A DNA stretch of 64,000 nucleotides from Caldimonas manganoxidans ATCC BAA-369 (GTDB taxonomy: Bacteria > Pseudomonadota > Gammaproteobacteria > Burkholderiales > Burkholderiaceae_C), in contig NZ_KB905939.1 in NCBI RefSeq assembly GCF_000381125.1, positions 29,300 to 93,299 of the forward strand. Reading direction: 5' to 3'. The notes beneath the pieces were generated by a model. That model ran no database searches. It saw only the letters and a list, made by a program, of their open reading frames with translations, and had not been told where the DNA came from. The position numbers and the translations under genes were made by a program. This document shows positions 57,932 to 64,000 of this stretch, one piece after another; position 1 is the first letter of the stretch; each line of letters opens with the position of its first letter.

Positions 57932-59725
57932 ATGTGGTCCTATGACCCGCCGCTGCGAGCGCTGCGCTTCGTCCTCGAGGATCTGCTGCATGCTCCCACG
58001 CGGTGGGCCCATTTGCCGCCCTATGCCGAAGTCGATGCCGCCACCGCATCGCAGGTCTTGCAGCAGGCCGGCCGCTTTGCGTCGGAGGTGTTGGCGCCAC
58101 TGAACGCCGTGGGCGACCGCGAGGGCTGCGTGTGGGAGGCTGGGGCCGTGCGCACCCCGCGAGGCTTCCGGCAGGCCTACCAAGCCTATGTGCAGGGTGG
58201 CTGGCCGGCGCTGGCGTGCTCTCCCGCGTGGGGCGGCCAAGGTCTGCCCATGGCGCTGCATGTGGCGCTCAACGAAATGCTGCACGGCGCCAACCACGCC
58301 TGGGCCATGTATCCCGGCCTGGCGCACGGTGCTTACGCATGCGTGCTCGCGCATGGCACGCCCGAGCTGCAACAGCGTTACCTGCCGCGCATCGTCAGCG
58401 GCCAGTGGCTGGCCACCATGTGCCTGACCGAAGCCCAGGCCGGCTCCGACTTGGGGTTGCTGCGCACCCGGGCCGAGCCGGTGGGCGTGCAGGCCGGCGC
58501 GATCGACGCCGGGGGCGAGCTGAGGGTGTCTGGCAGCAAGATCTTCATCTCCGGCGGCGAGCATGACCTGACGGACAACATCGTGCACCTGGTGCTGGTG
58601 CGGCTGCCCGATGCGCCTGCGGGCAGCCGAGGGCTGTCCTTGGCGCTGGTGCCCAAGATCCTGCCCGACGGACGACGCAATGCGGTGCATTGCGACGGCC
58701 TCGAACACAAGATGGGCCTGCACGGCAGCGCCACTTGCGTGCTGCGCTTCGACGCGGCCACCGGCTGGCTGGTCGGCGAACCCCATCGCGGGCTGGCCGC
58801 GATGTTCGTGATGATGAACGCAGCCCGCCTGCTCGTGGGCGTGCAGGGGCTTGGGCATCTCGAAGCGGCGCGGCAAAACGCCTGGCGCTATGCGCATGAG
58901 CGGCACCAATCGCGCGCACCGGGCAGCCGCAGCGCCGCGCCCAGTGCCATCGTCGAACATCCTGCAGTGCGGCGCATGTTGTGGCGGCTGGAGGCGCTGA
59001 CCCAAGGCCAGCGGGTGCTGGCCCTGGCCATGGCCTTGTGGCTGGACGAGGCCGAGCACCACCCCGAGCCGGCCCTGCGCGGCCGGGCTCGGCGGCTGGT
59101 GGAGCTGCTCACGCCCGTGGTCAAAGCCTTCTTCACCGAGACGGCCCACCATGCCGTGGACATGGCCTTGCAGGTCTGGGGCGGCCACGGCTACCTGCGC
59201 GACCATGGCATCGAGCAGGCCGTGCGCGACAGCCGCATCACCATGATTTACGAAGGCAGCAACGAGATCCAGGCGATCGATCTGCTGCAACGCAAACTGT
59301 TCGAGGATGGCTGCCATCGCTTTGCCGAGGCCATGGGCGTGATCGATCGCGAACTGCACCTCGCGCACGCTGCGGCCGCCGAGCTGGACGACGGCGCCGC
59401 GTTGCGACCCTTGGCGCAGGCCGTGCAACGTCAGGTGGACGCCTTGCGCGAGGCCACGGCCCGCCTTTACATCGCTCGCCGCGACGACCCCAGCTGGGCC
59501 TATCGCGTGGCCGACGACTACCTGCAGGCCTTGGGCTGGGTGTGGATGGGGTGGGCCTGGTTGCGCACCGCACGCTGTGCTGCGCAGCGCCGTGCCGAGC
59601 GCTGGTGCGCCACCCAGCTCGACGCCGCGCGCTATGGCCTGGAGTGGTTGCTGCCCGAGGCGGGTTGGCGTCTGCAGCACGTGGGGCGGCGCCACGCCGT
59701 GTTGCCGGCCTGGCCGCCCGAGTGA
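57932..59725 (+). CDS. Acyl-CoA dehydrogenase (long, ~600-aa type)
   Basis: 597 aa. FAD-binding CLTEAQAGSDLG (about res 165-176), substrate loop SGSKIFISGGEHD, and the C-terminal YEGSNEIQAIDLLQRK with the catalytic Glu near 439. The extra C-terminal domain makes it like the DmdC/AidB-related 600-aa group. It starts 6 bp after the binding protein. In context it may desaturate a dihydrocinnamoyl-CoA to feed the same route, so that saturated phenylpropanoids are also degraded. Specific substrate is inferred. Confidence 0.9.
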   Translation: MWSYDPPLRALRFVLEDLLHAPTRWAHLPPYAEVDAATASQVLQQAGRFASEVLAPLNAVGDREGCVWEAGAVRTPRGFRQAYQAYVQGGWPALACSPAWGGQGLPMALHVALNEMLHGANHAWAMYPGLAHGAYACVLAHGTPELQQRYLPRIVSGQWLATMCLTEAQAGSDLGLLRTRAEPVGVQAGAIDAGGELRVSGSKIFISGGEHDLTDNIVHLVLVRLPDAPAGSRGLSLALVPKILPDGRRNAVHCDGLEHKMGLHGSATCVLRFDAATGWLVGEPHRGLAAMFVMMNAARLLVGVQGLGHLEAARQNAWRYAHERHQSRAPGSRSAAPSAIVEHPAVRRMLWRLEALTQGQRVLALAMALWLDEAEHHPEPALRGRARRLVELLTPVVKAFFTETAHHAVDMALQVWGGHGYLRDHGIEQAVRDSRITMIYEGSNEIQAIDLLQRKLFEDGCHRFAEAMGVIDRELHLAHAAAAELDDGAALRPLAQAVQRQVDALREATARLYIARRDDPSWAYRVADDYLQALGWVWMGWAWLRTARCAAQRRAERWCATQLDAARYGLEWLLPEAGWRLQHVGRRHAVLPAWPPE

Positions 59726-60017
59726 AGCCTCACGCCGGGGCCGTCTCTCCGGCGCTGCACACCCCCCCCCAACGCCATCCGCCTCGGCCTCAAGGCCGGC
59801 GGCCTGCGCCCGCTCTGGGCCGCCGGCCGAGCGCGTCTGAACTCCACCCGTCGGCGGCCAACGGCGCCGCGACGCCTGTTTGCAACCAAACCCTGCAGAT
59901 GTAAACGCTGGTAATTCCACCGGGTTGGGGATACCGAAGGGAGGGGTCGAGGGCTCATACTTCGCGGCCACACGGGCAAGGACCCGCAAGAGACCCCCTT
60001 CAGGGAGGAGGCGCGAG
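59726..60017 (+). other. Intergenic region before vgrG
   Basis: 292 bp without a gene. It contains a run of nine C residues (59762-59770), the GC hairpin at 59794-59828, and a more AT-rich 60 bp around 59880-59940 that may hold the vgrG promoter; no convincing -35/-10 pair was found. Confidence 0.5.
59794..59828 (+). terminator. Perfect GC hairpin downstream of the acyl-CoA dehydrogenase gene
   Basis: GGCCGGCGGC and GCCGCCGGCC pair over 10 bp around a 15-nt loop, 69 bp past the stop. No T run follows, so it would be a Rho-dependent or message-stabilising end rather than an intrinsic terminator. Confidence 0.4.
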
Positions 60018-62786
60018 ATGACGGACTTATCCGACCTGGGCCAACTCGTGCGTGCGGCGCGGGCTGGCTATGAGCAACACGAACGGCTGCTGCGGCTGCA
60101 CACGCCGTTGGGCCCGCAGGTGTTGCTGGCCGAGCAAGCCACCATCACCGAAAGCCTTGGCCCCATCCCAGGCTGCGTGGGCTTTCGCATCGAGATGACG
60201 GCCCTGTGCGTCAGTGCGCATCTGGATCTGGACGAACTCATTGGCCAGCCGGCCCGGTTGGAGCTGCTGACGGCCCGCAGCGAAAGCCCGCTGCGGCCAT
60301 GGCACGGACACATCACGCAGGCCAGCCTGCTCGAAGCCGATGGGGGGTTTGCCCGCTATGGGCTGACCCTCGAGCCATGGCTGAGCCTGCTGGCGCACCG
60401 CGTGGACAGCCGCTGCTTCCAAGGCTTGAGCGTACAAGGCATCGTCGATCGGGTGCTGAGCCACTACCAAGGCCAAGGCCGGCTGGTGCCGGCGTGGCGC
60501 TGGGAGCTGGCCGATGCGCAGGCCTATGCCGAGCGCTCCTTGTGCATCCAGTACCAAGAAAGCGACCTGGACTTCGTGTCGCGGCTGCTGCGCGAAGAAG
60601 GCCTGTTTTGGTGGTTCGAGCACCACGCGGGCGACGACCCTGAGCTGGGCAGCCACACCCTGGTCATTGCCGACCACAACGGCGCGCTGCCGGCGGTGCA
60701 ACCCCAGCACATCCGCTACACCCAGACCCTGGCCAGCAAGAGCGAAGACGGGCTGCACGCCTGGGCGCCGATGCGACGCAGCCACACCGCCCAAGTCGGT
60801 CTGGCCAGCTGGGACTACCGCAGCGTCGATTGGCGCCCGGTACACGCCCAAGCCGATGATGCCTGCGCCAGCGCCGGCACGGGTTGGTTGGACGTGCCTG
60901 GCGTCTACGCGTACGAAGACCGTGCCCAAGGCCAGCGCCTGGCGCGGCGCTGGCTGGAGGCCCTGAGCGCCCGGGCACATCGCGTGCACGGACGCAGCCG
61001 CGCGCGCCAGCTGCACGCCGCAGGGCACTTCATCCTGCAGGGCCACCCGGTCTGCGCGGCCGAGCCCTACGCCGTGCTGCGCGTGGTGCACCGCGTGCGC
61101 AACAACCTGGCCTGGGCGGCGCCGACGGGGTCCGAGGCGGCCGAAGCCGCGCCGATCTACGACAACGAATTCCAAGCGCTGCCGCTGAGCCAGCCCGTGC
61201 GCGCGGCCGTGCTCGACGACATCGAAGGCAGCGTGCTGCTGCAGCCACGCCCGACGGTGCACGGCAGCCAGACCGCGCTGGTGGTCGGCCATGCCGGTGC
61301 GGCCGTGCACACCGACCGCGACCACCGCATCAAGATCCAGTTCCACTGGCAGCGCGGCAGCTGCGCCAGTCACCGGCTGCCCAGCGACGACGGCAGCGAC
61401 GATGCGCCGGCCAACGACGCCAGCGGCACCTGGGTGCGCGTGGCCGAGAGCTGGGCGGGCAACGACTGGGGCACGAACTTCATCCCTCGAGTGGGCCAGG
61501 AAGTGGTGGTGCAATTTCTCGATGGCGACATCGACCGCCCGGTGGTGGTGGGCGCCGTCTACAACGGCCGCGGCCGCACGGATGCCGCCGGCAACGACGT
61601 CAGCCGCGGCGCCAGCAGCGCCACGGGCAACGCGCCGGCATGGTTTCCTGGCAGCCGCAGCGAGACCGACGCTGCCTCGCAGCAGCCGCTGCAAGGCCAC
61701 CAGCATGCGGCGGTGCTGTCGGGCTACAAAAGCCAAGAGCTCTCCCACAGCCAAGACGGCAGCGGCGGCTACAACCAACTCGTCTTCGACGACAGCGCCG
61801 GCCAAGGCCGCCTGGAGCTCAGCAGCACCCAGGCGCACAGCCAACTGCAACTGGGCCATCTGCTGCACCAAAGCGACAACCGGCGGCTGCACCCCCGGGG
61901 CTATGGGGCCGAGCTGCGCACCCAGGCCTGGGGCGCCGTGCGCGCCGGCAGCGGCCTGCTGCTGAGCGCTTACGCCCAAAGCGGCGGCTCCACCCAAGCC
62001 GGCTCGCAACTCCAAGCCCAGCAGGCCCTGACCCAACTCGGCCAAGGCCTGCAACGCCAGCAGGCCCTGGCGCACAGCGCACGCCAGGCCCAGGCGCACA
62101 CCGCCGCGCAGCCGCAGCCATCGCAGCTGATCAACCACCAAGCCTGGCAGGCCGCGCTGCAAGAGCTGCAAGCCCACACCACCCATGGCCCCAGTGCCGC
62201 GCACATCGGCGGCGGCCAAGGCACGGTGCCGGCGTGGTCGCGCCCGCACCTGCTGGCATGCGCGCCGGCGGGGCTGGTGTTCACCACGCCGGCGCACCAT
62301 CTGGTGGCCTGCGGCCGCAGCCTCAGCCTCAGCGCGGGGCAAGACCTCACGCAAACCGCCTGGGGCCAGGTCCAAGTCCGAGCCGCACAAGGCATCGTGG
62401 GCTACACGGTGGGGCGCGTCCAAGACGACAAGCAGCTCCAAGGCATCGCGCTGCATGCGGCCAGCGGGCCGGTGCAGGTGCGCGCAGCCAGCCACAGCGC
62501 ACAGCTGGCCGCGCGCGGTCGTGTTGACGTGTGCAGCACCCAAGCGCACCTGCGGCTGCAAGCGCCCAAACAAATCCTGCTGGTGGGCGCAGGCTCGGCC
62601 CTCAAGCTCGAAGGCCCCAACATCACCCTCACCACGCCTGGGCCGGCGCAATTCCGCGCCACGCTGCGCAGCCTCCAAGGCCCCGCCAGCGCCAGCGCCA
62701 CCCTGGACTTGCCCAAGGTGGGGACTTTGGCGCCCTGCCCCAGCCGAGTTCGGGAGGTCGCCGCGCAAGGAGGGAGTGCACTGTGA
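60018..62786 (+). CDS. vgrG: Type VI secretion system tip protein VgrG
   Basis: 922 aa. The N-terminal gp27-like part (res 1-380, with IQYQESDLDFVSRLLREEGLFWWFEH), the gp5-like OB-fold/needle region (DHRIKIQFHWQRG, WVRVAESWAGNDWGTNFIPRVGQEVVVQFLDGDIDRPVVVGAVYNG) and a C-terminal DUF2345 domain are recognisable. Between them lies a Gln/Ala/His-rich stretch (about 700-770) that may be a flexible or coiled segment. It forms the spike of the contractile injector. GGGAGGAG precedes the ATG. The stop overlaps the GTG start of the DUF4123 gene, so the cargo genes are translationally coupled. Confidence 0.95.
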   Translation: MTDLSDLGQLVRAARAGYEQHERLLRLHTPLGPQVLLAEQATITESLGPIPGCVGFRIEMTALCVSAHLDLDELIGQPARLELLTARSESPLRPWHGHITQASLLEADGGFARYGLTLEPWLSLLAHRVDSRCFQGLSVQGIVDRVLSHYQGQGRLVPAWRWELADAQAYAERSLCIQYQESDLDFVSRLLREEGLFWWFEHHAGDDPELGSHTLVIADHNGALPAVQPQHIRYTQTLASKSEDGLHAWAPMRRSHTAQVGLASWDYRSVDWRPVHAQADDACASAGTGWLDVPGVYAYEDRAQGQRLARRWLEALSARAHRVHGRSRARQLHAAGHFILQGHPVCAAEPYAVLRVVHRVRNNLAWAAPTGSEAAEAAPIYDNEFQALPLSQPVRAAVLDDIEGSVLLQPRPTVHGSQTALVVGHAGAAVHTDRDHRIKIQFHWQRGSCASHRLPSDDGSDDAPANDASGTWVRVAESWAGNDWGTNFIPRVGQEVVVQFLDGDIDRPVVVGAVYNGRGRTDAAGNDVSRGASSATGNAPAWFPGSRSETDAASQQPLQGHQHAAVLSGYKSQELSHSQDGSGGYNQLVFDDSAGQGRLELSSTQAHSQLQLGHLLHQSDNRRLHPRGYGAELRTQAWGAVRAGSGLLLSAYAQSGGSTQAGSQLQAQQALTQLGQGLQRQQALAHSARQAQAHTAAQPQPSQLINHQAWQAALQELQAHTTHGPSAAHIGGGQGTVPAWSRPHLLACAPAGLVFTTPAHHLVACGRSLSLSAGQDLTQTAWGQVQVRAAQGIVGYTVGRVQDDKQLQGIALHAASGPVQVRAASHSAQLAARGRVDVCSTQAHLRLQAPKQILLVGAGSALKLEGPNITLTTPGPAQFRATLRSLQGPASASATLDLPKVGTLAPCPSRVREVAAQGGSAL

Positions 62787-63673
62787 GTGCTTCGGTGCTC
62801 CCTGTGGCCGACGGCTTCGACCCACGAACCTTTGCACGAGAGGTGGCCACCGCGCGCGCTGTCGAGCTGCGACAGCGCATGCGAGACTGCCATGCGGGGG
62901 TGTTCGTGCTGATCGACCCCGTGCTGGGCGATCCCGTGTCGCGTGATCCGCTGCCTGAGGGCCTGAGCCCCAACGAGCTCAACGACCTGCGCAGCCAACT
63001 TTGGGGGCGCAGCACCCACGGGCTCGAACTGCCGCAGGGCGTGGCGCTGGAGACCAGGCTTGGGCCCTATCTGATCGAGCTCGACGGCCCGAATGATCCC
63101 TGGCTGGAGGTCACCGTCGGCTGGGCGGTCCAAGAAGCCGTCGCCAGCTGGACCGACACCCGCAGCGCAGGCACACCTCACCGCGTGGGCGGCTGGTTGC
63201 AAAGCGCGGCGCACGTTTCGGTGCTGGCCACGATGCTGTCGGCCTGGCTGAAGCTGGACACCGATGCGGCTACGACGGCGCGCTACCTGCGACTGGCCGA
63301 CCGCCGGGTGTGGGGTTTGGCGGTGCACGTGCTCGGGGCCGAACACATCGCGCAGCGACTTGCCCCCATCCACTGCTGGCACTGGCTGGACCCCCATGCG
63401 ACCTGGCAACGACTGCAAGCCGCCACCCCAGCGGCGGCGTTGCACGACATCGCCCCCCAGCCGCTGGCACGCTTCAGCCGCAAGCAATGGGCCGTGATGA
63501 TGCAAGGGCCGGCCATCCACCGGTACCTTGCCGAGGAGCAGGCCCGCCGTGTGAGGAGCGCCAACGCGCCTGGGCTGGTGCCGTCGATGCCGGTGAGCGA
63601 TGCGTTATGGCAAGCTGCCCTGGCGCACGCCAGTCTCGAGAACAAAACGAATCAGGAAGGACCTTCCCCATGA
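62783..63673 (+). CDS. DUF4123 type VI effector adaptor
   Basis: 296 aa from a GTG start that overlaps the vgrG stop (GTGA) and has AAGGAGGGAG upstream. The DUF4123 fold is suggested by DCHAGVFVLIDPVLGDP, LGPYLIELDGPNDPWLEV, HRVGGWLQSAAHV and RYLRLADRRVWGLAV. DUF4123 proteins are chaperone/adaptors that load a cognate effector onto VgrG (Tap/TEC type) and are encoded between them, as here. The following effector gene starts at the stop codon (ATGA). No catalytic role is expected. Confidence 0.85.
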   Translation: MSASVLPVADGFDPRTFAREVATARAVELRQRMRDCHAGVFVLIDPVLGDPVSRDPLPEGLSPNELNDLRSQLWGRSTHGLELPQGVALETRLGPYLIELDGPNDPWLEVTVGWAVQEAVASWTDTRSAGTPHRVGGWLQSAAHVSVLATMLSAWLKLDTDAATTARYLRLADRRVWGLAVHVLGAEHIAQRLAPIHCWHWLDPHATWQRLQAATPAAALHDIAPQPLARFSRKQWAVMMQGPAIHRYLAEEQARRVRSANAPGLVPSMPVSDALWQAALAHASLENKTNQEGPSP

Positions 63674-64000
63674 GCGCTCCTTGCCGCTTTTGCCACAAGA
63701 GTGGACTGTTGCTGCTGCTATTGCGTCCCAGCCCGCTGGCGCTGCACAGCGCGCTGCAGCCGCCGGGGGCGGCCCACACCCGTGTGGATCCGGAGCTGGT
63801 GGCGCCCTTCGTGCCTGAGGGGCTGACGCAAAGCCGCCCGGTGCTGCGCCTGCTGCGCGCCGGCTATGTGCACTTGTACATCCCCAAGACCGATCGGTGG
63901 TACAGCTGGCGCGTCACCCCCGAAGCCCACCTGCTGGGGCCAGATCACCCGGCCTTTGAGGTGCCCTCGGCCGACACCGTGTGCACCCGCCCCGAGCACA
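63670..64000 (+). CDS. Type VI effector with VasX-like N-terminus (partial, runs off the window)
   Basis: Only the first 110 residues are visible and the frame is open to the edge. The start ATG overlaps the DUF4123 stop (ATGA). The N-terminus has a C-x2-C pair (APCRFCHKSGLLLLLL) and the run VLRLLRAGYVHLYIPKTDRWYSWRV, which matches the VasX/BTH_I2691-type N-terminal domain seen in type VI effectors that follow DUF4123 adaptors. VasX itself ends in a membrane-active toxin region; whether this protein does so, and where its immunity gene lies, cannot be seen. Not a complete CDS. Confidence 0.75.
   Translation, partial: MSAPCRFCHKSGLLLLLLRPSPLALHSALQPPGAAHTRVDPELVAPFVPEGLTQSRPVLRLLRAGYVHLYIPKTDRWYSWRVTPEAHLLGPDHPAFEVPSADTVCTRPEH

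Noticed and set aside
57434..59989. 851-codon minus-strand frame opposite the binding-protein and acyl-CoA dehydrogenase genes
   Set aside because: Shadow of confident plus-strand genes; translation rich in His, Gly and Gln without motifs.
60027..62837. 936-codon minus-strand frame opposite vgrG
   Set aside because: Antisense shadow of VgrG; no recognisable domain.

Overview
The window is a dense, GC-rich stretch of bacterial chromosome. Gene order, the Mla operon layout and the protein types point to a betaproteobacterium of the order Burkholderiales; the genus cannot be told from the sequence alone. Almost all of it is coding. No rRNA, tRNA, CRISPR array, prophage or complete insertion sequence was seen.

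Layout. 58-3382 (minus): three overlapping genes for lipid modification (Cfa-family methyltransferase, DUF1365, flavin oxidase), then an 0.8-kb gene-poor gap with repeats, a di-iron ferritin-like protein, a Gdx/SugE exporter and a glutathione S-transferase gene broken by an 8-bp tandem duplication. 6225-14656: rhombosortase and glnE (minus), then a YhdP-type AsmA-like giant and a Nit amidase (plus). 14692-20405: a YqjD/YqjE-type membrane stress operon, a lone receiver, a divergent NarL-type regulator/histidine kinase pair, and a UbiH-family monooxygenase. 20518-27588: a degenerate REP-type transposase with REP-like repeats, then gltB-gltD (glutamate synthase). 27607-33849 (minus): a phosphate operon reading in the order atypical response regulator, pstS, pstC, pstA, pstB, phoU, phoB, with Pho-box-like sites. 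34083-38115: mlaFEDACB phospholipid transport. 38097-43230: hexR, zwf, and divergent tal-pgi with a perfect HexR operator between zwf and tal. 43249-49498: two peptidase/amidohydrolase genes, a molybdopterin oxidoreductase, a lipoprotein aminopeptidase, a polyhydroxyalkanoate-system protein and an acyl-CoA-binding protein.

49880-59725 looks like a module for plant phenolic esters: a secreted tannase/feruloyl esterase, a MarR regulator, an amidohydrolase, a crotonase, a feruloyl-CoA synthetase-like ligase, an SDR, a tripartite-tricarboxylate-type binding protein and an acyl-CoA dehydrogenase. The three promoter regions carry AT-rich sites of related form (AAA-N2-AATT-N2-TTT), a plausible shared MarR operator.

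60018 to the right edge is a type VI secretion cargo module: VgrG, a DUF4123 adaptor, and the first 110 residues of an effector with a VasX-like N-terminus, the three genes overlapping by 3-4 bp. It is the part most likely to hold something undescribed, because the toxic domain lies outside the window.

The genes are mostly ordinary chromosomal housekeeping genes. The more unusual items are the lipid cluster whose methyltransferase lacks a cyclopropane-synthase active-site histidine, the pst-linked regulator without an acidic pocket, the frameshifted GST, the transposase without its HUH histidines, and the type VI effector module.
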